A stretch of DNA of 64,000 nucleotides, from the NCBI GenBank assembly GCA_037126765.1, contig JBBCBC010000031.1, positions 3,419,638-3,483,637 on the forward strand. Reading direction: 5' to 3'. Shown here piece after piece: positions 33,907 through 45,198 of this stretch (its first letter is position 1; each line of letters opens with the position of its first letter). A program made the position numbers and the translations under genes. The notes under the pieces were generated by a model. It worked only from the letters and a program-made list of their open reading frames with translations. It did not search any database and was not told where the DNA came from. This stretch comes from Stenogyne calaminthoides. Taxonomy: Eukaryota > Streptophyta > Magnoliopsida > Lamiales > Lamiaceae.

Positions 33907-34484
33907 TGACAAGCATCACAAACATGATCTTTACTGAACACTTCATTAGGTAACCCCCTCACAAGTGCTAATTTTGCAAGTTTATTCAGAGTTTTGAAGT
34001 TCAAATGGTTCAGACTTTTGTGCCATAACCAACTGGTTTCAGTAGCCTTCTTCACCATTAAACATGTATCTATAGGAGTAAGCCTCCAATCAGCAAGATA
34101 CACATTTCCTTTTCTAGTACCAGTCAGTAATACTTGTTGTGAAATATTATCTTTCACATAGCACAAGTTCTTTGAGAATTCAACACTGAATCCTTAATCA
34201 CAGAATTGACTAATAGAAAGCAAGTTATGCTTTAAACCAGACACATAGATATGAACAGTATCAATTTCAAGTGTTCCATATCCTTCTGTCTGTCCTTTGG
34301 AATTATCTCCAAAAGTTATCTGAGGGCTTTTTTGTTCAACATAGTCAGTGAGCAAATATTTGTATCCTTTCATGTGTCTTGAGCATCCACTGTCCAAGTA
34401 CCATGCAACAGGTGCAACTTCAGTTCCACTCATCAGGGCTATGTTGTCTTCATTCAGTTCAGTGTCCTTATCCTTCACCTGCAA
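33907..34484 (-). pseudogene. Element D protease and integrase zinc-binding region
   Basis: Minus strand. AWYLDSGCSRHM at about 34410 is the copia aspartic protease site (intact D-S-G). After a TAA near 34194 the GAG-pre-integrase domain follows, with WLWHKSLNHLNFKTLNKLAK and DHVCDACQK (HHCC zinc-binding residues), cut by the solo LTR at 33902. Confidence 0.87.
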
Positions 34485-34901
34485 AACAAATCAGGCCTTA
34501 GGTACCCATATGGTGTAGGGTCCTACCATGTTAGTTGTACCTTTTGGAATCCAAATCGGCCTGACAACTCTAATGAATTTAGAGTGGCTGATTTGTCTTC
34601 CATAAACATCTACATACACATTCACCACCCTAGGTGCCTTGGAAGTATCCTGTGTATGAGTGCTATCCTTAGCATGAACATGAGCCTTAGAGTTCTTCTT
34701 GGGTTCAGGCCTTTTGTTCCATTGCTTTGGCTTTGGTGCAGCTGATCTCTGTCTCTGCTGACTTGGGTTCAGGAAACCTTTACCCTTAGGCTAGTGGGGT
34801 TTAGGTTGTCTGTACTGAAATTGTGGTCTTTCAGTAATCTGAGGACTTGGTCTCCTCTTCTGAGAATTTCTCGGCTGAGTGTTTCTCTTCTGAGGATTCC
34901 T

Positions 34902-36904
34902 CTAATGGTTCAGGGCAGATTTCTTCAGGTTGGTGTTCTTAGCCTGAGGCTTCGAAGTACTGGCCTGAGGATTTCCTACTGATTGTTCAGGTTTTCTAGC
35001 CTTTTCCCGAGGTTTGGGCTTTCTTTCCTGAACTTTCAGGTTTTCTGAAACCATAGGTCCTTTACCCTTGTCCAAAACACGGGGTTGTTCTTCAATAAGA
35101 AGATCAGTACGAACCGTCGGTTTAACAAAGTCAGTCTTAGTGCCACTTGTAGAAGCAGCATTCAGAAGATCATGTGAGGTTCCCCCTGGAATATATCCTA
35201 ATTCAGCTTTTATAGTTGCAGGTCTTTGATAACTCTGAATTTCATCTATTGCATGAGATGCAGAATTCAATAGAGCTACCTTTCTCTGCAAATTATCCTC
35301 ACTTTTCTTTAGAGTTTCATGTTTCTCAAAGAGGTCATTGAACTCAGTTCTGATAAGCTGATTTTCTTCAGTGGATTTCTTTAACTTTTCTTTCAGAGTC
35401 TCTACCACCTTCTCTTTCTCTAAGAGTTGTACTTTCAGAACATCAAGTTCATCAGTTACTCCCATCAATTGAGAAGTGATCTCAGCAGCTTTTGAGTTTT
35501 TCCACTTTAGATTCTCAACAGTCAGTACTTCATTCTGCTCTTGAGTTTCTATGAACAATTCTTGTAACACAGAATAGTCCTTCATCATATTCTCAAAAGA
35601 ACCCATCAGGTCAAAATTACTGGTTACAGAGGAACTTGATAACTCAGGTGCTTGTGTAGGAGCAACAACAGAGATAGAAGATTTTACCTCCTCAACAACA
35701 ACAAGACAAACATCATCACTATCACTATCTGAGAACATCTCTTCTGAAGAGCTAGATCCTTCCTCAGAGTGTTCTTCTTCAGCAACCATTGCCTTTTTGC
35801 TGGCATACTTCTTGTCTCTCTTGGCTTGCCGATCCTTTCTTTCCTTGGAACTCAACTCAGGGCAGTCATACTGGAAGTGTCCTTTCTTCTTGCAGTTGTA
35901 GCATCTGTTGGTATCATCATCCTGATCATTGTCCTCTTTGGATTTGTAGTCCTTCTTTTTGGATGAAGATCCTTCAGCTTTGTTGTCTCTTTTCTTCTCA
36001 GTAGACTTTTCTTCAGCTTCTGAGTTGTTCCTGTTCCTGTACCTGGTATCTTTATAATACCTTTTATACTTACCAAATCTGTGGTTCATTTTCTCAAACC
36101 TTCTTGCCATCAGGGCAATTGTCTCATCTTTTTCATCCTGAATTTTGTTAGATGAGATCTCAGGTTCTTTAGAGTTACAGATTTTCCTTGTGCTTTGAAA
36201 GCCACATTTTTGTTAGATGAAGTATCATCTTTGCTATCAGATTTCTTAGTTTTCTTATCAATCACAAACTCATATGCTTTCAACTCAGAGAAAACCTGTT
36301 GATATGGCATAGAAGCAATATCCTTGGTGTTCTCAATTACTACAACATGAATATCCCATTTCTTAGACAGTCCTCTAAGAATTTTCAGAGCAATTTCTCT
36401 TTTGGGATATCTTTTCCCAAGAGCACTTAGATCATTCATAATGCTAGTGAATCTGACCTCAAGTCTTTCAATAGATTCACCATCTTCCATTTCAAAACCA
36501 TCAAATTTGGCAATAACCACAAATAGTTTATTTTCTTTGATATGATCAGTGCCTTGACACATTATAGCAAATGTGTCCCAAATGTCTTTGGCAGTTTCAC
36601 AGTGAGAAATCATTCCCATAACACCATCATCAATAGTGTTATACAGAGTATCTTTAGCAATATAATCCAGGTTAACCAACTTCCTCTCTTCAGGAGTAAG
36701 CTGATCATCAGTTTTGGGAAATTCATCCCTTGGATCATCTTTTTCAGCATCAGTAGATCTAGGATTAACAACATTATACTCAAAAGGTCCTTGAGACACA
36801 ACTCTCCACATTCTCTCATGTTTAGAGTACAAGTGTGCCTGCATTCTCAATCTCCATAGATCATAATTCTCGATTGAGAATATAGGTAGTTTCTTAGAAG
36901 GCAT
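34902..36904 (-). pseudogene. Element D gag with zinc knuckle
   Basis: Minus strand. ATG 36904: MPSKKLPIFSIENYDLWRLR, the gag start type of SIRE elements (DUF4219/UBN2). Includes ETAKDIWDTF and KILRGLSKKWDIHVV. A frameshift near 36150 separates it from MARRFEKMNHRFGKYKRYYK, the knuckle CYNCKKKGHFQYDCPEL (35905-35855), a Ser/Glu/Asp tract and a coiled coil (35600-35250). It ends at a TAG at 34902. The region 34485-34901, between gag and protease, holds only Pro/Lys-rich linker remnants. Confidence 0.87.
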
Positions 36905-37007
36905 GATGAAATAGCCTTGTAAGATATCTGAAATAAGATATATTCAGTAGACCACCAAAGTCTCTCAATAAACAAGACTACGGCTACCAAAGCAAGTGGT
37001 CAGTTAG

Positions 37008-37026
37008 AACCACTGCTCTAATACCA
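37008..37026 (-). other. Primer binding site of element D
   Basis: On the minus strand TGGTATTAGAGCAGTGG follows the LTR end GACCAACA by two bases. It is a one-base variant of the iMet-type site. Confidence 0.8.
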
Positions 37027-37028
37027 CT

Positions 37029-38802
37029 TGTTGGTCCCGGGGTAAACGAGTTCCACACGTGTATGGGGGGGAATACACGTGTATAGTGATTTTTCAACTT
37101 TTAAAACACACTATAATCAGAGAGTCAGGTTGTCATGAGTTTCAGTCCTAAGAAGCACAAAATGCCCTGAATCAAAGTCTACTGAGACAATAACACTGAG
37201 CGGCTTTCAGAGACTTCAGATTAGCTCACTGATTCTGAGTTTCTACAACAGAGTCCAAATAAGCTTGGAGTAGATAATAATCTTATTGACTACTCAGGAG
37301 AGTTTATCAGTTTGACAACTATCTATACTAGCTTATCTAGAGTGCGGAATGTGTAGGCCCTAAGTTTATACTTGTTTTAGTTTGCTGAAAATCTTTCTTT
37401 AATAAAATAGTGGTTAAGACTGTGATTAAGCTAATGCAATCTTCAATGGATAGTTTCCAACTGAATATCAGAAAACTTTCAGAATGCTTTCAGTGAAATA
37501 TGTAACAGTTAATAATGTAGAACAGAAAGCAAATAACACAACAAGTTATAGTGGTTCAGAGGCTCAAGCTCCTACGTCCACTCTCTCTGAACCTCAGAGA
37601 AATTCCTTAACTCACTACTTCTACTACCTTAAGCTTTCAGACTGAACTCAGCAGCTTACTAACTTTCTACCAAGAGTTTTCAGGCTGAACTACTGTAGCT
37701 TACTAACTCAACACACACACAAGCGTTCAGACTGAACAATCAGCTTACTAACTTCTTCTCTAGAATTTTCAGACTGAACACAGCAGCTTACTTACTCTTT
37801 ACAACTCTCACTTACAACAACTACGCACACAAACTACCTAATCAAAGGGTTTGGGTTTTGGTTGGTTTCCAACTAGGGTGAGATATCCTTTTACAATCAA
37901 ACACAAGTAAAAGGCTAGGATATCTCGATCTAAGCTTTGAGTATCTTAAGTCTAGGCTTAGTAAATGAGCTCTCTTCAAAGATGAAACACTTGGGAAATT
38001 CTTAGGGTTTCGAGTGCTTCACAAGATTGCTTGAATACGAATGAGCTCTGGAGTTTCTTTGATTTCCCGTGACCTTGAAATGTCCAAGGCTTCTGGTATT
38101 TATAGGCAAATCTCCAAAAGTCTACCTTTAAGAAACTATCCGTTTGAGAGATAACATCTAGGGTTTCTTCTTTGGGTAATTGATGAACGACTATATTAGG
38201 ATTTGAACGCACCCTTGCATGTTTTAGGAAATATCCAGACAAGCAGCAAATCATCAATTTCTGTGAACAAGACAAATATCAACGCTGACATTCTTCAGGA
38301 AAATGTCACTTTCAGTGTCAGTAAAGTACGATGTTGTCGCCTCCTCATTGGTTGAAATCTTCCTTTGAACAGAGACAAACAAAATGGCTCTTTAGTCAAT
38401 CACATTGATCTGATATTTTCCTTAGTGTTCACGAATGTATAACATTCTCTTTGTTTGTACTAAGAATGAACAACCACTATTAAATTGGTAGTGACTTTGT
38501 TCAGGGCAGTACAAGACAGTCTTCAGGATCTTCACTTCTTCAGACTCTACTGATCTTTCAGTATGATCTGGGTCATCAGTATGTTTTAGTCTTCAGGAAA
38601 CATCTGAGATCTTCAGACTTTGAACTTTGTAAAACCTATTCTAACCTATTTTATATCTGCTGACTATACATGGTGCAGATAATCCTGAAACATAACAACA
38701 ATTTTGAAACCTGATCCTATACTATCAAGATTGTCCTGAAACGTGTCATACTCAGGGGTTTTGGGATCTAATCAAAATCTTTATTAAATTCATCTCCCAA
38801 CA
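37029..38802 (-). repeat. 5' LTR of element D
   Basis: TGTTGGTCCCGG at the inner end and CATCTCCCAACA at the outer end, 1774 bp. It contains short diverged repeats of the type CAG(A/G)CTGAAC...CAGCTTACTAAC at 37630-37800. The outer flank GGTTA (38803-38807) is copia C coding sequence. Confidence 0.87.
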
Positions 38803-39869
38803 GGTTACACTCAGAAAAAAGGGATCAACTATGAGGAAACCTTTTCGCCTGTAGCTATGCTGAAGTCCATCCGTATTCTCTTGTCGATAGCTATCATCTC
38901 GATTTTGAGATCTGGCAAATGGATATCAAGACAGCTTTCCTCAATGGAAGTCTTGAAGAAGAAATCTATATGCAACAACCCGAAGGCTTCATTGAAAAAG
39001 GCCAAGAACATCTTGTTTGCAAGCTCAAAAAGTCCATCTACGAACTAAAGCAAGCATCGCGTGCTTGGAACCAATGTTTTGATCAAGTTATAAAGTCTTA
39101 CGGGTTCGATCAAAATGAGTTCGAAAGTTGTGTGTATAAAAAGTGTGTCGGAACTGCATTAGTATTCTTAGTACTATACGTAGATGATATTCTGCTCATC
39201 GGAGACGATGTAAAAGTTTTGTCAGACTTAAGGGCATGGCCAGATATTTGCTTTGCCGTCGGCATGATAACAAGATATCAGAGTAATCAGGGGAAAGAAC
39301 ATTGGACTGCAGTTAAAAACATTCTGAAGTATCTGGAAAGAACTCGCCATAGAATGTTGGTTTATCAATCAGACAGTCTGATTCCCATCGGATATACGGA
39401 CTCGGATTTCCAATCAGACTTAGTTTCCAAAAAATCTACCTCGGGTAGTGTGTTTTGCATGGAGGGAGGAGCCATGACATGGAGAAGCGTTAAGCAGAAA
39501 TGCATCGCAGATTCTACCATGGAATTCGAGTACGTAGCTGCTTATGAAGCAGTGAAGGAAGCGGTTTGGCTCAAGAACTTCCTAGTGGACTTGGACGTAG
39601 TTCCGAATTCGCCCAGCACCATCACAGTCTATTGTGATAACGTCGGAGCAGTTGCAAATTCAAGGGAACCAAGAGCCCACAAGGCCAGCAAACACATTGA
39701 AAGGAAATACCATCTTATACGAGAAACCGTTAAGAGAGGAGATATAGAGGTGGCAAAAATCACATTAGAAGACAACCTAGCAGATCCATTCACAAAGGGT
39801 CTGCCTCAGAATACATTCGAGAGACATGTGGAAGGAATGGGTGTCAAGACCGTTGTCAATCTGCTTTGA
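38803..39869 (+). pseudogene. Copia C RT-RNase H, truncated and internally deleted
   Basis: Plus strand, same family as copia B. Starts within RT (GYTQKKGINYEETFSPVAML), cut by the D LTR. From 38919 one open frame of 316 codons runs through MDIKTAFLNGSLEEEIYMQQ and the intact LYVDD (39177) to the RNase H end NLL at 39869. Compared with copia B, the segment between LSDLRAW and PDICFA is missing, about 280-290 bp, in frame. The lost part includes the DMKDLG and HILGIKI region between RT and RNase H. Confidence 0.9.
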
Positions 39870-39975
39870 GTATAAGTGGGAGAAATATTATTAAGTTCGT
39901 GTAGGTGTAATGTAGATTCTACACGAGACATGCTGTAGTATACTTAAAAGCAGACTTTGAGTATAATTGGGAGAT

Positions 39976-41689
39976 TGTTGGGGTTATACTGGAAAGTATG
40001 CTTTTACTTTGTATAACCAGACTGAATTTATATCTTATTTGCTGAAATAAATTATTTATCACTGATGCTTTAAATATCATTGAATGTTACATATATTTAC
40101 TGCATAACTGTTCAATAAATAAGTATGTGTTACATTGTAGTTAATTTAGTGATACCAGATCACAGAAGATTAAATTAACAGTCCCTTGTAACTAAAAGTA
40201 CAGAATTCACGACCCAGATGAAAATGAACAAACCATCGTGAAAGGTTGAAGTGCAAGGCTCAGATTGGCTTGTCTTGACCAAGAGATTGCACTAGTACAT
40301 TATGATGTACTAAACAGGACCTACAGGAGGACAAATTCTTCAGTACTGAATATAGAAGAATTAGATCTCAGTGGTTCATTATTTCTTAATCTCCGTCCCT
40401 TAAATAGGATCGTGTGGAATCAATAGACATTGCTTTGACTTATGATGGGAAGAGGATCATTGAGATTCAATACCTTGTATCTTGGGCAATGATATTGGCT
40501 ACACGACGATTGCTAAGATTTAAAACGGTGAAACGTATGCAAGTACGTCTTGTTTGGTTTGTCCCCTTGGGAGGCTCATAAGTTTTATCTTACCAAATCT
40601 TGCAAGTGGAATTAATTTCCGGTATGGAAAATAATGTTGAGCCGTTCCTTAACCAAGGAAAAAGATGTTAATTAATATGAAGCTATTTCAGTGGCCTAAA
40701 GTAATTAATGGACAGGATAATCTTAAACACGGGAAATTATAATCGGGATCCATATTAACAATAATATGGGTTTAGATGGATAGTGCAATATTAATTATGT
40801 AGTGGGATTAATTAATATTTATGGGCTTGAATAATATTGTGGCTCAATATTGAAAATTCAAAGTCCATTGGAAGGTCCAATCTTAATTCTCCTAAAGGCC
40901 CCTCAAGTAGCCCAAACATAAAGTCCAATAACTGAAAAAGGTGTTTAAAATAAAATAAATTATTGTTGCCTAATTTTTCATTATTTTCGAAAATCACAAA
41001 TAAAAGAGGGAGAAAGATTTTCTTTGAATTTTGATATGGAATGAAGATAAGTATTCTTGGAATACAAGATTATCTCATTAAATTCAAGAAATCTCCCACT
41101 TGGCTATTTGTTGTGATATTTTCGAAAAATACCATAACATAAGGAGGGGGAGATTTTATTTGGGAGATATTTTGGAAAATAGAATATATTGGATATATTC
41201 AAGATTGTATCTTGAGGAAGAAGCAAGAAAATTTCCCAATCACCCAATAACCCTAAATTTTCGTCCCCCCCTTAGTATTATAAATAGGGGATGAATTTTT
41301 CATCCCCAATGCAATTCCATGTATTGGAAAAATTTAAAATCCACAAATGTGGTGCAACATAATTTTATTTTTCCTTTTGTTAATTGTTCGCGAGCATCCT
41401 ACCACCGGATTGTTGGACAAGGACGAGAGAATACTTGAGAAGGCTTTTTGGTATGTTCGTGTGAACGGGATCCATCTTCTCAACGGTTGTCACTCCGAGA
41501 GGTTAGTTCACGTAAACTCCTAGCAATTCTGCATGCGTAGGATTTATGTGACGAACTTGTATGCATAATTTGTTGTTGAATTATTATTTGAATTAATATA
41601 GGATTAATTCATGATAGTAATAATTGTAAGAATTAAATTTGTATTTAAATATTCATCCCGAATAGATCCGGGCAATCCATTCCCCCACA
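39976..41689 (+). repeat. 3' LTR of copia C
   Basis: Starts TGTTGGGGTTATAC and ends TTCCCCCACA (CCCCAACA in copia B), 1714 bp. Preceded by GAGTATAATTGGGAGA. TATAAATAGGGG lies near 41279. Collinear with the B LTR with small indels. Directly abuts the minisatellite. Confidence 0.9.
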
Positions 41690-42548
41690 AGTAGTACTTG
41701 TTTAAATAGAAAAGTAGTACTTGTCTAAATGAAAAGTAGTACTTGTTTAAATTAAAGGTATTATTTATTTAAATGAAAGGTATTACTTGTTTAAATGAGA
41801 AGTAGTACTTGTTAAAATGAAAAGTAATACTTGTTTAAATGAAAAGTAGTACTTGTTTAAATAGAAAGTATCACTTGCTTAAATGAAAAGTAGTACTTGT
41901 TTAAATAGAAAAGTTGTACTTGTTAAAATGAAAGGTATTATTTATTTAAATGAAAGGTATTACTTGTTAAATAAAAAGTATTACTTGTTTAAATAGAAAA
42001 GTAGTACTTGTTTAAATAGAATGTATTACTTGTTTAAATGAAAAGTAGTACTTGTTTAAATAGAAAGTGGTACTTGTTTAAATAGAAAGTAGTACTTGTT
42101 TAAATAGAAAAGTAGTACTTGTTTAAATGAAAAGTATTATTTGTTAAATTAAAAGTATTACTTGTTTAACTAGATAAGTAGTACTTGTTTAAATAGAAAA
42201 GTAGTACTTGTTTAAATGAAAAGTAGTACTTGTTGAAATGAAAAGTAGTACTTGTTTAAATAGAAAGTATCACTTGCTTAAATGAAAAGTAGTACTTGTT
42301 TAAATAGAAAAGTCGTACTTGTTTAAATGAAAGGTATTATTTATTTAAATGAAAGGTATTACTTGTTAAATGAAAAGTATTACTTGTTTAAATAGAAAAG
42401 TAGTAGTTTTATAAATAGAAAAGTAGTTCTTGTTTAAATGAAAAGTAGTACTTGTTTAAATAGAAAAGTAGTACTTGTTTAAATAGAAAGTATTACTTGT
42501 TTAAATAGAAAGTAGTACTTTTTTTAAATAGAAAGTAGTATTTGCTTT
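41690..42548. repeat. AT-rich minisatellite, about 40 units
   Basis: Tandem units of about 20-23 bp built on AAGTAGTACTTGTTTAAATA, with variants GTATTACTTG, GTATTATTTATT and TAGAAA/TGAAAA tails. Units vary by single bases and by 1-2 bp in length. A higher-order pattern is visible: the series with CACTTGCTTAAATG recurs near 41870 and 42270. No coding potential. Each unit holds the short palindrome AAGTAGTACTT. Confidence 0.93.
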
Positions 42549-42910
42549 AAAAAAATGAATTTGTAGGACATATACAATTTGAAAAGAATATAATCATTTA
42601 TTCATAATTTATAAAGTAAAAAATATATATAATTAGTATTTTAAAGATTATTAGATAGTTAAATTAAATAAATGAAATAAAAAAATTTAAAAAAAAAGTG
42701 TTAAAAAAAATGAATTAAAAATAAATAAATAATTATAATATTTTTAATATAATACAATTTAATTTAAATTTATAAATAAATAAAAATATAATTATTATAT
42801 TAAAATATGGTTAAATCATTAAATTAGATAATTAAAATAAAGGATTTTAAAAAAAATTGAAAAAAAAATGATTTTTAGGACATATAGAATTAATTTCATT
42901 ATGTAAACGC
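42549..42910. other. AT-rich spacer
   Basis: Almost only A and T, with runs of A and repeats of ATTAAATAAATAA type. No gene or element boundary seen. Confidence 0.5.
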
Positions 42911-42916
42911 AAGAAA

Positions 42917-42986
42917 GCAAGTGTCCGAGCGGTTTGATCCCCGCTCAAGCGCCCACAGGTCCCGTGTTCGATCTCCCTTGGGAGCG
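42917..42986 (+). repeat. tRNA-Ser/Leu-like fragment
   Basis: GTGTCCGAGCGGTTTGATC resembles the D-arm (A box) of serine/leucine tRNAs. GTGTTCGATCTCC, about 40 bp on, resembles the B box. The intervening stem lacks a proper anticodon arm, so it is a SINE head or decayed tRNA rather than a working tRNA. No tail or target duplication found. Confidence 0.35.
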
Positions 42987-43090
42987 AAAATTTATCTCAT
43001 TTAATTGGGAGACTTGGTGGCTTATATATGATATGCTTGGTGGTTGGGTTCGAGATGGTCCGTGGTTCGGGTGGTTCGGTGCCCACCCGG

Positions 43091-43270
43091 CACTAAATCC
43101 GTCGCTAAAACCGTCGCTAAATCCGTCGCTAATCACCGACGGTCACAAAAAACCGTCGCTACGGTTAGCGACCCTCGATTCAACGACGGGTTCTTTTCCG
43201 TCGCTAATGTCGTTAGCGACGGTTTTTTCCATCGCTAAAACCGTCGTTAAACCCCGTCTTTTTTGTAGTG
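43091..43270. mobile_element. CACTA-type (En/Spm) terminus with subterminal repeats
   Basis: The right edge TTTTTTGTAGTG is the inverse of CACTACAAAAAA, the classic plant CACTA end. Inside it the motif CCGTCGCTAA and its reverse TTAGCGACGG recur at least seven times in both orientations, as in CACTA subterminal regions. The other end is not identifiable, so this is a fragment or a much-rearranged non-autonomous copy. Confidence 0.65.
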
Positions 43271-43444
43271 TCTTTCAGACCCTGAATTGATGATTTTTAT
43301 CTTTCAGGCCTTGGAAAAATATTTCAGACTTTAAATTGATAGATTTACCATCTTTCAGGCCCTGAATCGATAAAACTCCTCAATTTAATCAAAATTAGGT
43401 CAAAATCATACCATGGTGTAACGAATGCACATGAATATATTACT

Positions 43445-43592
43445 GGACTTGGATCTCCTCCAATAAATGGAGGGTCCAGTTGAATCTGGACCCTCCATTT
43501 TACATTTACAAACACATACCCGTGTGGGTGTGTGTGAACTGGAGGGTCCAGATTCAACTGGACCCTCCAGTTACTGGAGAGGATCCACCTCC
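43445..43592. mobile_element. MULE-like foldback MITE
   Basis: The arms GGATCTCCTCCAATAAATGG and the inverse of CTGGAGAGGATCC pair. Each arm also contains GGAGGGTCCA(G)TTGAATC with its own inverse, so the whole folds into a long hairpin. ATATATTACT at 43435-43444 and 43593-43602 is a perfect 10-bp direct repeat, near the 9-bp duplication of Mutator-like elements. A loop with ACACACCC separates the arms. Confidence 0.75.
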
Positions 43593-43662
43593 ATATATTA
43601 CTATATAACTTTTTGTCCACTTAACTATGGTATGATATGCAGCCAATAATAATCCAAAATAT

Positions 43663-44785
43663 CAATGTTTTCATAACCGAACCGGTGATCGAACCGGACA
43701 GTCCACCGGTCAGTGGTTCAACCGGTCGGACCGGTTCAACCGATGGTTCAACCGTTGAAATGATTTCTGCTTAATTTTTTTCAATATTTCTTATATTTAG
43801 TTAAAAATAAAATAAATATACACCTATAAAAATTTAAACATATATCTTATAACTTTTCATATCTAAGAAAACACAATTGAGTCATGGTCATAATAAAAAA
43901 CAACACAATAATATGAGAGAAAGTAACTTAAAAGGGAAAAGTGAACCTTATATTTTTATCCCACATCAAGTACATATTAAAAGAAAATGTAAGAGAAAAT
44001 AAAATCTCATAATTTTGTCCCACATCGAAAATGTTAAAAGAAAATGTGAGAGAAAACAATATAAAAGGGGAAAAGTTTACTTCACCTCATATATTTGTCC
44101 CACATCGAAAGTGTTGGAGGAAAATGTGAGAGAGAGTATTATAAAAGGGGGTGAAGGTGGAACTTGATTCATATATTTATCCTACTTCATACATTTATCT
44201 CACATCCAAAGTGTTGGAGAAAAATGTAAGATGAAGTATTATAAAAGGGGTGAATGTGGACCTTGGTTCATTTTATCTCACCTCATACATTTATCCCACA
44301 TCGAAAGTGTTGGGAAAAAATGTGAGAGGAAGTATTATAAAAGGGGTGAAGTTGGACCTTGGTTCATATTATTCTCACCTCATACATTTATCCCACATCG
44401 AAATTGTTGGAAGAAAAATGTAAGATGAAGTATTATAAAAGGGGTGAATGTGGACCTTGGTTCATTTTATCCCACCTCATACATTTATCCCACATCGAAA
44501 GTGTTGGGAAAAAATGTGAGAGGAAGTATTATAAAAGGGTTATCCCACCTCATACATTTATCCCACATCAAAAGTGTTGAGGAAAATGTGAGAGAAAGTA
44601 GTTTAAAAATATTTTTAAAAAAAGGTGAAAACCGGTTTTTTTTTAGGTTAGGCGGTTTCACGGTTGAACAGTTTTTTCCGTTCAAACCGTTCAACTCGGC
44701 AAGTTTATTAGGGCTTTTTTTGACCGGTTTGCCAGCCGGTTCAACCGGTTGAACCGGCCGGTTCAAACCGGTTATGAAATCATTG
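43663..44785. mobile_element. hAT-type non-autonomous element with snRNA-promoter-like array
   Basis: Terminal inverted repeats CAATG(T/A)TTTCATAACCG at both ends. The 8-bp target duplication CAAAATAT lies at 43655-43662 and 44786-44793, the length made by hAT transposases. CCGGTTCAACC-type subterminal repeats lie inside both ends (43680-43760 and 44690-44770). The interior (43950-44610) is a tandem array of about 95-bp units described separately. No transposase frame, so it would depend on a partner element. Confidence 0.85.
43958..44610 (+). promoter_or_regulatory. Eight tandem USE + TATA modules
   Basis: Each unit has a motif equal or close to RTCCCACATCG, the upstream sequence element of plant snRNA genes, then TATAAAAGGGG. 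USE positions: 43958, 44017, 44097, 44197, 44293, 44390, 44487, 44560. The copies at 44017, 44097, 44293, 44390 and 44487 match the consensus exactly. TATAAAA starts at 44060, 44140, 44240, 44336, 44434 and 44530. The gap from USE end to TATA is 32 bp in five units and 33 bp in one. The first unit has no TATA and the last has TTTAAAA. No snRNA-like transcript sequence follows. That these are active promoters is inference. Confidence 0.7.
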
Positions 44786-44793
44786 CAAAATAT

Positions 44794-45183
44794 CACTTAA
44801 TTATGATTTTAATAGTATTAAAAAGCTGCTGTAACTGAAAAAATGAATATAACACGAGCTTATTAGAGCACATACTAATTAGGTCCCATAAGGATCAAAT
44901 TAAATCAACAAACTACCGATCGGGAAATACCTGGCGCAAGAAGGCGAGGGCCAGCTGGCCCTCATTAAAGAGGGATTGCTTCTCTTGTTAAAACTCTCCC
45001 TAAACAGTATTCCCTCGTTAGAATTCTCTTTAAATTGCCTTTATTTTGTAGTTCGAAACTACCCAACCCGATGCAAGTTTGGTTGCATAACACCGTTGTA
45101 TACTTCTATTCTCAAAATTGACTATTGTAAAAAATATGACTAAAACTCGTATGAGACGTTTCATGCATGAGACGAGGTACAAT
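44794..45183. other. Host intergenic sequence
   Basis: No gene, RNA or clear repeat seen between the hAT-type element and the SINE. Confidence 0.5.
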
Positions 45184-45198
45184 TTAGAACAAATCAAC

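Larger units (their letters stand above)
25776..38802 (-). mobile_element. SIRE-like copia element D (3' LTR missing)
   Basis: Minus strand. 5' LTR (38802-37029), iMet-type primer site, gag with zinc knuckle, protease, integrase, RT, then a very long extra ORF. The layout with a large ORF 3' of pol and LTRs near 1.8 kb is that of the SIRE/Maximus branch. It lacks RNase H and the 3' LTR, the latter cut off where T2 sits. A solo LTR splits the integrase. The 5' LTR abuts copia C RT sequence, so D was inserted in C. Confidence 0.88.

Noticed and set aside
36542..36859. 105-codon plus-strand frame
   Set aside because: Shadow of element D gag on minus.
41690..42548. Possible CRISPR-like array
   Set aside because: Units are back to back with no unique spacers, in a plant genome; it is a minisatellite.
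42917..42986. Functional tRNA gene
   Set aside because: A and B boxes are imperfect and no anticodon arm can be folded by eye.
44231..44752. Repeated frames with KYYKRGE and HLSHIESV
   Set aside because: Direct result of the tandem USE-TATA units; no protein expected.
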